Shown here in pieces: positions 24,718-33,229 of a stretch of 64,000 nt of DNA. The notes below the pieces were generated by a model. It saw only the letters and a program-made list of their open reading frames with translations. It searched no databases and was not told the DNA's origin. The translations under genes and the position numbers were made by a program. Origin of the DNA: an uncultured Pelagibacteraceae bacterium (GTDB taxonomy: Bacteria; Pseudomonadota; Alphaproteobacteria; Pelagibacterales; Pelagibacteraceae). Within the stretch, counting starts at the first letter, position 1; each line of letters opens with the position of its first letter. The stretch is taken from the NCBI GenBank assembly GCA_902634305.1, contig CACPJJ010000004.1, positions 16,001 through 80,000 on the forward strand. Reading direction: 5' to 3'.

Positions 24718-25707
24718 ATGGATAATTCATTAATTTTATTATTGTTAATTGTTGTTATTGTAGCTGTTGTAGCAGGAAATGTAATTAGTGGCATAATTCA
24801 AAAACTGATAACAAAAGATTCTTTAGGTACAAAAGATATAATTCAAGAAATTGGAAAAATAGAAGAAAGTTTTGACGAAAAGTTTACTCCTATCTCTAAT
24901 AGTCAATTATTAATTAAGCAAAGTGCTGAAAACATTGAAGCTGCCCATCAAAAATTAGTAAATAGTTTAACTGGAAGTAGTCGTTTTGGAGCTACAGGGG
25001 AATTATTACTTGATAATTTTTTTAAAAATTCAGGATTAGTAGAAGGCACTCAGTATATTAAAAATCAAACTTATCAGAAAGATGGAGCAACATTAACTGT
25101 TGAATATGCCATTAAACATCCAACTGGTTTAGTTTTGCCAATAGATGCTCATTGGACCAAAACATTATATGAACACCTGTTGGATTTAAGAAATGAGGCT
25201 CCTTCTGATCAAAGGGATCAAAAGGTTAAAGAAAAATATAAAGAAATAATTACTAGTTATGGTGAAAAAGCAAGAAAAGTTAATAATTTATATATTAGCA
25301 GTCCAATTAGTACGGATTTTGCCTGTGTATATGTTCCCTCAGAATCTCTCTACTTGGAATTAAACACACATATAACTGAAAAAAAAGAATTATGGATTGG
25401 GGAAATACAAAAAAAATACAAAGTAACTTTTATGGGTCCTTCAACATTCTCAGCATATTGTGGAGCTATACTTTTAGGTTTCAAAGCAATTTCTGCTGAT
25501 AAAAGATCCCAAAATTTTTTAAAACACTTAGATAAATTTAAAAAATTACTTGATACAAATCAAAAATTAGCCGAAATATCTCAAAATAAAGCAGAAGACG
25601 CTGCAAAAAAAGCAACAGAAGTTTTCCGTAGTTCGGAAAAATTAAATATTGAGATGGAAAAAGTAGAAGAAGAATTGCATGAAATAGAGAAAAAAAATGA
25701 AAACTAA
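24718..25707 (+). CDS. RmuC-domain protein
   Basis: 329 aa. An N-terminal membrane anchor (LILLLLIVVIVAVVAGNVI), a coiled region, then the RmuC nuclease-like core: GATGELLLDNFF, LVLPIDAHWTKTLYEHL (where typical RmuC reads LPIDSKFP), DFACVYVPSESLYLEL and MGPSTFSAYCGAILLGFKAI. A C-terminal coiled coil follows. RmuC proteins limit DNA inversions/recombination and have a restriction-endonuclease-like fold, but whether this one cleaves DNA is unknown. The H-W in place of K-F in the LPID motif is noteworthy. It overlaps the next small gene by 11 bp. Confidence 0.82.
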   Translation: MDNSLILLLLIVVIVAVVAGNVISGIIQKLITKDSLGTKDIIQEIGKIEESFDEKFTPISNSQLLIKQSAENIEAAHQKLVNSLTGSSRFGATGELLLDNFFKNSGLVEGTQYIKNQTYQKDGATLTVEYAIKHPTGLVLPIDAHWTKTLYEHLLDLRNEAPSDQRDQKVKEKYKEIITSYGEKARKVNNLYISSPISTDFACVYVPSESLYLELNTHITEKKELWIGEIQKKYKVTFMGPSTFSAYCGAILLGFKAISADKRSQNFLKHLDKFKKLLDTNQKLAEISQNKAEDAAKKATEVFRSSEKLNIEMEKVEEELHEIEKKNEN

Positions 25708-25963
25708 TGATTCTGATTTAGAAAGAAAAACGGATTATCCTGACTTAGAAAGATTACCGGATGTTAACAAACTAAAACACTTTGTATATGTGTTACTAAA
25801 TAAACCAAGATGGTTTATTGAAAACTTGTATGAAAAATATCTATTAAAAGATAAAATTGAATTGGAAGAAACAAAACTTAAATTACAACAGAAAGAAATA
25901 GAATTATATATTCTTAAAATTCAATTGAAAGAATTAAAATTGAAGATACTAACAAAGTATTAA
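25697..25963 (+). CDS. Small coiled-coil protein
   Basis: 88 aa. An N-terminal tandem-like SDLERKTDYPDLERLPD segment (D-x-E-R repeated), a short hydrophobic/aromatic stretch (KHFVYVLLNKPRWFIENLY), then a long Lys/Glu/Leu coiled coil to the C-terminus. No family is recognised. It overlaps the RmuC-like gene by 11 bp, so it is probably a partner subunit of RmuC or the following nuclease. The coiled coil suggests oligomerisation. Confidence 0.55.
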   Translation: MKTNDSDLERKTDYPDLERLPDVNKLKHFVYVLLNKPRWFIENLYEKYLLKDKIELEETKLKLQQKEIELYILKIQLKELKLKILTKY

Positions 25964-25986
25964 TTTCAAAAATAAAAAAGATAATT

Positions 25987-26808
25987 ATGAGTGATGGTAA
26001 AGAGAGAAAAAAAAGTAGAGTTAGAAAATTTAAGCCAGGAAGTGAAGATCCATTTCAGATTAGCAGAAGCAGAGTTCAGTTATTTCTTGATTGTAAACGT
26101 TGTTTTTACATACAAAATCGACTTGGAGTTAAAATGCCAAAAATGTTGCCATTTAAGTTAAATTCTTTAGTAGATACCAAAGTCAAACAATCATTTGATT
26201 TTGCAAGAGAAAAACAAATTCCTCATAAATATTTTAAAGATAATGACTATAATTTAGTACCACTTAAACATGAGAAGATTCCAATATGGAGAGAAAATTT
26301 TCAAGGTTTAAAATATCATCACAAAAAAAGTAATTTAATTTTACAGGGCGCGATAGATGATTGTGTGCAAGATTTAAAAACAAAAGAATGCTCAGCAATT
26401 GATTACAAAGCTACTCAAACTGAAGATGGTGAGAAAGTTAAATATTTAGGTGCACCATGGCATAAAAGCTGGAAAAACCAACTTTCAATTTATCAATATT
26501 TACTTGAGAAGAATGAACTCAAGATATCAAAAGATGCTTATATTGTATTTTGTAATGCTCAGCTAGACGAAAAAGAGTGGGATAATAAACTTAGTTTTGA
26601 TGTTCAAGTTATTCCTTACGAAGTTGATTTAGATTGGATTGATTCGACTTTAGAAGAAATAAAAGCGTTATTAGAAGCAAAACATATTCCAGCTTATTCA
26701 GAAGATGATGTTTGTGATAATTGCAGAAATTTGAAAGAAAATAATAATCTTATTAATTCCTTACTTGAAAAAAGTTTAAAATATTTAAAGTCAGGAGAAG
26801 CTGAATAA
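25987..26808 (+). CDS. PD-(D/E)XK nuclease, RecB/Cas4-like
   Basis: 273 aa. The N-terminal SRSRVQLFLDCKRCFYI is the typical S-x-S-x-L-x-x-F-x-x-C-P-x-x-F-Y helix of RecB/Cas4-type nucleases. Catalytic residues are in GAIDD (D124/D125) and the D-x-K of AIDYKAT (D139, K141), followed by a Q-rich helix (WKNQLSIYQYLLE). The Cys pair near the C-terminus (CDNC) with the N-terminal C-x-x-C may hold an iron-sulfur cluster as in Cas4/AddB, though the spacing is not a textbook match. It shares one base with the exonuclease gene downstream. No CRISPR array is present, so a Cas4 role is unlikely. Confidence 0.78.
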   Translation: MSDGKERKKSRVRKFKPGSEDPFQISRSRVQLFLDCKRCFYIQNRLGVKMPKMLPFKLNSLVDTKVKQSFDFAREKQIPHKYFKDNDYNLVPLKHEKIPIWRENFQGLKYHHKKSNLILQGAIDDCVQDLKTKECSAIDYKATQTEDGEKVKYLGAPWHKSWKNQLSIYQYLLEKNELKISKDAYIVFCNAQLDEKEWDNKLSFDVQVIPYEVDLDWIDSTLEEIKALLEAKHIPAYSEDDVCDNCRNLKENNNLINSLLEKSLKYLKSGEAE

Positions 26809-28226
26809 TGAATTTTGTGTGGTTCGACTATGAATCCAGTGATAGCAGGGTAAATCATGGCCAAGTATGTGAGGCCAGTTTTATTTTAACTGACGATAGA
26901 TTCAAAATACTAGAAAAAAAAGAACTTAAATGTAGATTAAAACCAAATGTTGTACCTAGCATTGGAGCTATGCTTGTAAACAATATACCTCCGGAGACGT
27001 TAAAAAATGCACCATTGTCTCACTATCAATTAGTTCTTGAAAATTATAAATGGTTTGAAAAATTTCGTCCTGCTTACTTTACAGGATTTAATGTAACTTC
27101 CTTCGATATAGAATTCTATCGTCGTATGTTATTTAAAACATTAATTCCTGATGTATATCAAACAAACACAAGAGGAAACAAAATTCATGATGTTCTCCCA
27201 CAAGTAAGAGCGGCTAAATTTATAAATAGAAATTGTATTGCGACAAAATTAAATGCTAAAGGAAATGATTCATTTAAATTACAAGACCTTGCAGAAGTTG
27301 GAAACTTTAATCACGGCACGAGCCATTCTAGTATGGTAGATTGTTTAAACACCATCGAGGTTGCCCAAAAAGTTAAACAAGGAGCTCCTGAAATTTGGGA
27401 GGCTTCTTTAAATTCAGCACATAGAACTGATTCTGAAAAAATTATTAATAGTCAAAAAATTTTCACAGCATTTGAGTTTTTTTATGGTCGTTTGCGTCCT
27501 TATCTACAAAAACATTTATTTTATCATAATTTGTACAGATGGAGCATTTGCTGGGATCTTAAACATCATCCAAAGGATTATTTAAATTTAGATAGAGGAA
27601 GTTTATCAAAAGCATTACAAAATGCACCAAAGGTTATCAGAACTTTTAAACAAAATAAAAATAATGTGATTATGAACAAAGAATTAGGTTTGAAATATGA
27701 ACCTTATGATAAAATTGGAATAAATGAAATAATGGAGAGATCAAAAATACTTGATCAAAATCCCAATTTTGTAAATTCAATTAGTTCAATACTCGAAGAT
27801 TTAGCTAGAGAAAAACAAGAGTCAAATCAAACAGAGTTGTTATTTGAAGAAACAATTTATACAGGTGGTTTCGTTTCTCCAAAAGATAAAGATAATATGA
27901 CGAAATTTCATGATGTAGATCTTAAAGGAAAATTAAGTTTAATAGAAAAATTTACTCAAGAAAGATATTCCTATTTTGCCAAGTGTTTATTATATGAGGA
28001 ATATTCAAAAGAGCAATTGCCTGAGAGCTTGTATAATGAAATGCATAGGCATTTCGCTAAAAGATTAACATCAACTGACAACGAAAAATGGGAAACTTTT
28101 GCATCATTTTATAAAGAATGTGATGACCATAGAGAAAAATATAAAGATGATGAGAGTAAGTTAAAAATTTTAGAGGGATATAATAACTATGTCGAAAAAA
28201 TGGAAAAAAAATTTGAAAATGCATAA
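26808..28226 (+). CDS. Exodeoxyribonuclease I-like DEDDh 3'-5' exonuclease
   Basis: 472 aa, close to E. coli ExoI (475 aa). The active site reads D7 and E9 in WFDYESSD, D100 in NVTSFDIEF, H173 and D178 in HSSMVD. These positions keep the same spacing as the ExoI residues I recall (D15, E17, D108, H181, D186, i.e. offset by 8). The rest matches the ExoI SH3/C-terminal layout in length but is divergent. ExoI digests single-stranded DNA from 3' ends and acts in repair and recombination. It begins on the last base of the PD-(D/E)XK gene. Confidence 0.82.
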   Translation: MNFVWFDYESSDSRVNHGQVCEASFILTDDRFKILEKKELKCRLKPNVVPSIGAMLVNNIPPETLKNAPLSHYQLVLENYKWFEKFRPAYFTGFNVTSFDIEFYRRMLFKTLIPDVYQTNTRGNKIHDVLPQVRAAKFINRNCIATKLNAKGNDSFKLQDLAEVGNFNHGTSHSSMVDCLNTIEVAQKVKQGAPEIWEASLNSAHRTDSEKIINSQKIFTAFEFFYGRLRPYLQKHLFYHNLYRWSICWDLKHHPKDYLNLDRGSLSKALQNAPKVIRTFKQNKNNVIMNKELGLKYEPYDKIGINEIMERSKILDQNPNFVNSISSILEDLAREKQESNQTELLFEETIYTGGFVSPKDKDNMTKFHDVDLKGKLSLIEKFTQERYSYFAKCLLYEEYSKEQLPESLYNEMHRHFAKRLTSTDNEKWETFASFYKECDDHREKYKDDESKLKILEGYNNYVEKMEKKFENA

Positions 28227-28232
28227 TCAATC

Positions 28233-31200
28233 GTGAAAAATTTTTATACTGCCAGTTACCTTATCAAATATATTAAATGTAATCATATTATCTCAAATGA
28301 TTTTAATGAAAAAAATTTTAACCTTAAAAGAAATACTAGAACAGTAGCTGATGAGTTAAGATTAGAAAAAGGTTTGTTACACGAAGCATGGTATTTTAGT
28401 GAATTAAAAAAAAAATATTCAAAAGTTAAAGATATAAAAAAACTAAAAGGTTTATCAAAAGAAGAAAAAATAAAAGAAACAATTAAAGCTTTAAAAGAGG
28501 GGTATGAGCTTGTTTATGGTGGTTGGTTAAAATCTGGAAATTGGAGTGGTGAGTTAGATTTTTTAGAAATTAATAAAAAAGTTAAATCTGATTTAGGATC
28601 ATGGAGTTATGAAATAACTGATACTAAGCATAGTTCAAAAGTAAAAGGTGATCATATCTACCAGCAAGGAATTTACTCAAATTTATTAAAAGAAGTACAA
28701 GGTATATTACCTGAAAAATTTTATATTTTACTTAAAGATAAATCAAAGCATGCAATAAAAATAAAAGAAGTTTATGACACATTTTTATTTCATAAAAATT
28801 CATATGAAAAATTTTTATCAAATGGCATTTCAAAAACTAAACCTGAAAAATGTTCTTATTGTAATTTTTGTGATTGGTCAGATCATTGTAATAAAGAGTG
28901 GAAAGACAAAAGACATCCCAATCAAGTTTTGGGAAATAACAGAAAAAATTGCCAAAAGTTTTCTCAAGCTGGCATCAAGACATATGATGAAATAGCAAAG
29001 CTAGATTACAAAACCAAAATCGAAGGTTTAAGAGAAGAAACAAAAATAGAAAGAATTGAACAAGCTAAGTTACAAATAGAAGCAGAAAAAAAAGGAACTC
29101 CAATTTTTAAAATTAAAGAGGAAAATTTATTACTTAATAAAGGCTTTAACTTACTACCGCAACCTTCTGCTTGTGATTTATTTTTTGATATTGAAGGAGT
29201 ACAAGACTATGTTTTTCCGGGAAAACTAGAATATTTATTTGGAATTTATTATGAAGAAGATGGAAAAAAAATTTTTAAACCTTTTTGGGCCCACAATAAG
29301 AAAGAAGAAAAAAAAAGTGTTATAGAATTTTTTGATTTTACAAAAAAACACTTTAAAAAATTTCCTGATGCAAAAATTTTTCATTTTGCTCCATACGAAA
29401 TTACAAGTCTAGAGCGCATGACCTCTATGTTTAAAGTTCATGGAGTTGATTATGATCATTATTTAAATCTTGGAAAGTTTGTTGATTTATTCAAAATTAT
29501 TAAACAAGCAATATATGTATCTCAAAGCAGCTACTCCCTTAAAGATATAGAGAAATACTATGACTTTAAAAGATCAGGAGATATTCAAAAAGGTGATGTT
29601 TCTGAAGAATTTTATATTAAGTGGATGGAAACAAAAGAACAAAATTTATTAGATCAAATTGCTGAGTATAATAAGCAGGATTGTTTAAGTACTTTTAAGC
29701 TTAGAAAATGGTTATTAAAAATTAAACCAGAACAAACAAGATGGTTTGTACCCGAAAAAGAGCAAATGGATTTAAGACCTTACGAAGAGGTTTTATTAGA
29801 ATACCAAGCAAAGTTTAGTAATTACAAAGGTAAAAAATCAAATTTAATTAATATACTTTCAGATATTATTGGTTTTTATAATAGAGAACAAAAACCACAA
29901 TGGCGAGAGTTTTTTGATCGAAAAGACTTATCCGATGACGAATTGATTGAAGATAGAGAGTGCATTGGTAACATGAAATTATCATCATATTTTCAAGACA
30001 AAAGATCTCTCGTGTATAAATACATATTTCCAGATCAGGAATATAAACTTAAAAAAGGTCGAAGTGTAATTATTGCAAACAATTCTGATCTTGATAGAGC
30101 AGATTATGCTGGAAAAATTCAGGAACTGGATCAAATAAAGAGAACCGTATTATTACGAAAAGGTATTTCTAAAGAAGAAAAACGTCTTCCAAAAATCCTA
30201 TCAATTGGTGAAAAAGTTATGGAGCAAGCTCGTTTTGAAAACTTAAATAAAAACATTTATAGATTTTGTGACAATGTTTTAGAAAATAAAAAGGGTCATG
30301 ATGCTTTAAAAAGTTTTTTAAATAGAGATTTTCCATCTATAAAAGGTATAAAACCAGGGGAAAAAATAATTAAATCTGAAAATTTTGATATTGAAATTCC
30401 AGAAATTATTTCAAGACTCCAGAACAGTTATATATTTTTACAAGGCCCGCCAGGTTCCGGTAAAACGACTAGATCATCTAATGTTATTATTGAACTATTA
30501 AAAAAGAATAAAAAAATTGCCATTACTGCTAATTCTCATAAAGTTATTCATAATCTTTTGGAAAAAATTGAAAATTTAGCAGATAAACAAAAATTTATAT
30601 TTAAAGGTTTAAAAATGGGAAATCCAGATAATGAAGATACTTTTTATGATGGAACATTTATTAAAACAGATAAAAACGAAAAACATTATATTGATGGATT
30701 AAAAGATGGAAAAATACTTTTATATGCAGGAACTAAATATCATCTATCAAACTGGTATTATCAAAATAAACTTGATTATTTATTTATAGACGAGGCTTCA
30801 CAGATAGCTGTTGCTGACCTGATAAGTCTCGGTGGAATTGCTAAAAATATTATACTAGTTGGTGATCAACAACAACTAGGGCAACCCACGCAAGGTTCTC
30901 ATCCTGGAGAGTCTAAAAAATCTGTTTTGGATTATTTATTAGAAAATAAAGATACCATTTCTTCCGAGAAAGGCATATTCCTTAATCGAACTTTTAGATT
31001 ACACCCAAACATTAATACATTTACTTCAGAAAACTTTTATGAAAATAGACTGTTAACTGATCCTGATAATATCAATAGAAAAATTGATTATAGCCCAGAT
31101 TGTATGATTAAATCCGAAGGTATACATACAATTTTAATGGATCATTCAGATAGATCCCAGACGAGTATTGAGGAATATGAAGTTATAAAAAAACTTATGA

Positions 31201-31592
31201 AACAATTAATAGGATGTAAATTTACTGATTATGATCAATCAGAGAGAAAATTAACTATTGATGATATTTTGATTGTCAGCCCTTATAACGCTCAAGTAAA
31301 TTTTTTGGCAGCAAGATTAGATAAAGGGGCTCGTGTCGGCACCATTGATCGTTTTCAAGGACAGGAGGCACCTGTTTCAATTATAAGCATGACAAGTTCA
31401 TCAGTTGAAGACTTGCCAAGAAACAAGGCGTTCTTCTTTAATAGGAATAGATTAAATGTCGCAATCTCAAGAGCTCAATGTTCATCAGTAATTTTGTTTA
31501 ATCCAAAATTGTTAAAAACAGCACCTAAAGACTATGAAGAATTCAAATTAATTAATAATTTTCAAAAATTACTCAAATACAAAGTTAATTAG
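28233..31592 (+). CDS. RecB-like nuclease / DEDD exonuclease / SF1 helicase fusion
   Basis: 1119 aa, GTG start. Domain 1 (about 1-225): RecB-like nuclease with GELDFL (E107, D109), EITDTK (E127, D130, K132) and a Cys cluster C207, C210, C213, C219, as in TM0106-type proteins, probably holding Fe-S. Domain 2 (about 310-495): DEDD-type exonuclease with DLFFDIEG (D319, E321), HFAPYE and YNKQDC (D483). Domain 3 (about 700-1119): SF1 helicase with Walker A GPPGSGKTT (K744), DEAS box (D853), VGDQQQLGQP, TIDRFQGQE and NVAISRA. It is Dna2-like in layout. A single polypeptide that unwinds and degrades DNA ends is implied. It starts 6 bases after the ExoI-like gene. Confidence 0.85.
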   Translation: MKNFYTASYLIKYIKCNHIISNDFNEKNFNLKRNTRTVADELRLEKGLLHEAWYFSELKKKYSKVKDIKKLKGLSKEEKIKETIKALKEGYELVYGGWLKSGNWSGELDFLEINKKVKSDLGSWSYEITDTKHSSKVKGDHIYQQGIYSNLLKEVQGILPEKFYILLKDKSKHAIKIKEVYDTFLFHKNSYEKFLSNGISKTKPEKCSYCNFCDWSDHCNKEWKDKRHPNQVLGNNRKNCQKFSQAGIKTYDEIAKLDYKTKIEGLREETKIERIEQAKLQIEAEKKGTPIFKIKEENLLLNKGFNLLPQPSACDLFFDIEGVQDYVFPGKLEYLFGIYYEEDGKKIFKPFWAHNKKEEKKSVIEFFDFTKKHFKKFPDAKIFHFAPYEITSLERMTSMFKVHGVDYDHYLNLGKFVDLFKIIKQAIYVSQSSYSLKDIEKYYDFKRSGDIQKGDVSEEFYIKWMETKEQNLLDQIAEYNKQDCLSTFKLRKWLLKIKPEQTRWFVPEKEQMDLRPYEEVLLEYQAKFSNYKGKKSNLINILSDIIGFYNREQKPQWREFFDRKDLSDDELIEDRECIGNMKLSSYFQDKRSLVYKYIFPDQEYKLKKGRSVIIANNSDLDRADYAGKIQELDQIKRTVLLRKGISKEEKRLPKILSIGEKVMEQARFENLNKNIYRFCDNVLENKKGHDALKSFLNRDFPSIKGIKPGEKIIKSENFDIEIPEIISRLQNSYIFLQGPPGSGKTTRSSNVIIELLKKNKKIAITANSHKVIHNLLEKIENLADKQKFIFKGLKMGNPDNEDTFYDGTFIKTDKNEKHYIDGLKDGKILLYAGTKYHLSNWYYQNKLDYLFIDEASQIAVADLISLGGIAKNIILVGDQQQLGQPTQGSHPGESKKSVLDYLLENKDTISSEKGIFLNRTFRLHPNINTFTSENFYENRLLTDPDNINRKIDYSPDCMIKSEGIHTILMDHSDRSQTSIEEYEVIKKLMKQLIGCKFTDYDQSERKLTIDDILIVSPYNAQVNFLAARLDKGARVGTIDRFQGQEAPVSIISMTSSSVEDLPRNKAFFFNRNRLNVAISRAQCSSVILFNPKLLKTAPKDYEEFKLINNFQKLLKYKVN

Positions 31593-31654
31593 TTTCTTGT
31601 GGATAGATAATATTTTATTCTTGAATCCAGTAATACAAAATTTATAAGAGAGAT

Positions 31655-31975
31655 ATGGCAACAATAAAATCTACAGACGAAAACTTCGATAACCTTTTAA
31701 AAGAAAATAAAATTCTGATTTGCGATTTTTGGGCAACTTGGTGTAATCCGTGTTTACAAATTGCTCCTCACCTGGAATCTCTTTCTGAAGAACTTAAAGA
31801 CAAATGCGTTATCACCAAACATAACATCGATGAGGAACCAAATTATCCTGTTAAATTTGGTGTGCGCGGAATTCCCACGATGCTTTTATTTAAGGATGGT
31901 GAACTTAAAAGTACCAAAGTTGGAGCAACAACAAAATCAAATATAAAATCTTGGATTGAAGAAAACTTAGTTTAA
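31655..31975 (+). CDS. trxA: Thioredoxin with WCNPC active site
   Basis: 106 aa. Thiol-disulfide reductant; classic fold with cis-proline segment RGIPTMLLF. The active site reads W29-C30-N31-P32-C33, whereas most thioredoxins have WCGPC; the Gly-to-Asn change may alter redox potential or partner choice. It lies on the plus strand and converges on folC with a 9-bp overlap. In many alphaproteobacteria trxA follows folC on the same strand, so its orientation here looks inverted relative to that order. The 62 bases before it carry no clear promoter. Confidence 0.92.
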   Translation: MATIKSTDENFDNLLKENKILICDFWATWCNPCLQIAPHLESLSEELKDKCVITKHNIDEEPNYPVKFGVRGIPTMLLFKDGELKSTKVGATTKSNIKSWIEENLV

Positions 31976-33229
31976 ATTTAATACTTCCCCAACAAGATAA
32001 AGAGAACCTATACAAAGACCAATTGAGTTTTGAAATTTTGATATAGACTTAATACTTTCTTCAATACTTTCAGATAAATTAATTTTTATATTAATTCCAT
32101 TTAATTTTTCTTTAAATTCTTCCTTAGTTATTGATTTTTGGTTTGGAATCTCAATTAAAGTTATTGATTTAACTATATTTTCAAAGGATTTAATAAATTC
32201 TCTATGAGATTTATCTTGTAACATCCCACAAATTAAGTGCACATCTTGATTTTGTGTTTTAATCCAACTAGCTATTGATAGACTAGCTCCAACGTTGTGA
32301 CCCCCATCAATTATTAATCTATTTTTTCCTATAAGATCTTTTAATTTTCCCGAATTTACTTCCTCAAGACGCCCTTTAAGTTCAATTTTGGTAACACCTT
32401 TTTTTATATGATCATCTTTAACATTAAATATTTTTCTGGCCGCCGCAATAGAGGTACTTACATTTCCTAATTGGTGTTCCCCCAAAAGATTAAATTCAGG
32501 AAGTAAAATTTCTCCCAATCCATCTTGATAATGAATAAAACTATTTTCAGATTTAGATATATTAAAATCTTTTCCAAAAAAATATTTATTAGATGAATTA
32601 TTAATTAAAGCTTTTTCTATTTTATTTCTAATTTCTTGGTTTTCCTGCTTATTAATAAATATATTCGAATTTAATAATTTGGCAGTTTTTTCGTGAATAA
32701 CACCGTCTATTGTTTTATCCTTGAGCCATTGGAGATGATCGATACCTATAAATCCTAAAAGTGTGCATAAATTTGATTTAAAACAATTCACACTGTCATA
32801 TTTTTGGAATAATCCGTGCTCTAATATCGAAATTGAATCTTTATACTGTTCTGCATATTTTATAAAAGCACATGTTAGTATTTCAAACAAACTGGCCTTG
32901 TCATCTCCCAAGACTTTTTCAACATCATTAAGTAATTCGATAAGGTTTTCTTCACTTATTTCTTGATCATTAAATACAAAGCGTTCCACATAAGATTGTA
33001 GATGAGGAGAAGTATACATATTACACTTATATCCAGCTTGATTTAAAATAGATTTTAAGCTGTAGCACATCGAAGCTTTGGAATTTGTACCAGCTACAGT
33101 AACTACATTTTTAAGTTTATCTTGTGGATTGCCTAATTTTTTAAGTAAGTTATAGGTCCTGTCTAAGGAAAGATCTATTTTACGTTTATGATGCTTCTCT
33201 AGTTTCTTTATTAAGTTTTGTAGTTTCAT
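31967..33229 (-). CDS. folC: Folylpolyglutamate/dihydrofolate synthase-like ligase
   Basis: 420 aa, Mur-ligase fold. Adds glutamate to folates and/or dihydropteroate. The expected order accD-folC and general layout (TSPHLQSYVERF, GFIGIDHLQ, EFNLLGEHQLGN, LIIDGGHNVGAS) identify it. The P-loop reads GTNSKAS (residues 47-53) where the family has GTNGKGS, the LEVGLGGRLDATN segment reads ILEHGLFQKYDSVN, and DGAHN reads DGGHN. Thus several catalytic-site positions are changed while the frame and length are normal. It overlaps accD by 44 bp. Substrate specificity could therefore differ from ordinary FolC. Confidence 0.83.
   Translation of the reverse strand: MKLQNLIKKLEKHHKRKIDLSLDRTYNLLKKLGNPQDKLKNVVTVAGTNSKASMCYSLKSILNQAGYKCNMYTSPHLQSYVERFVFNDQEISEENLIELLNDVEKVLGDDKASLFEILTCAFIKYAEQYKDSISILEHGLFQKYDSVNCFKSNLCTLLGFIGIDHLQWLKDKTIDGVIHEKTAKLLNSNIFINKQENQEIRNKIEKALINNSSNKYFFGKDFNISKSENSFIHYQDGLGEILLPEFNLLGEHQLGNVSTSIAAARKIFNVKDDHIKKGVTKIELKGRLEEVNSGKLKDLIGKNRLIIDGGHNVGASLSIASWIKTQNQDVHLICGMLQDKSHREFIKSFENIVKSITLIEIPNQKSITKEEFKEKLNGINIKINLSESIEESIKSISKFQNSIGLCIGSLYLVGEVLNLN

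Noticed and set aside
25987..26808. PD-(D/E)XK gene as CRISPR cas4
   Set aside because: No repeat-spacer array and no cas1/cas2 or effector genes are present; the domain alone is shared with RecB/AddB-type nucleases.
17891..31592. Integrated prophage
   Set aside because: No integrase, capsid, terminase, portal or tail proteins are recognisable, and no duplicated tRNA end (att site) was seen near tRNA-His or elsewhere; the genes are nuclease/ATPase types.
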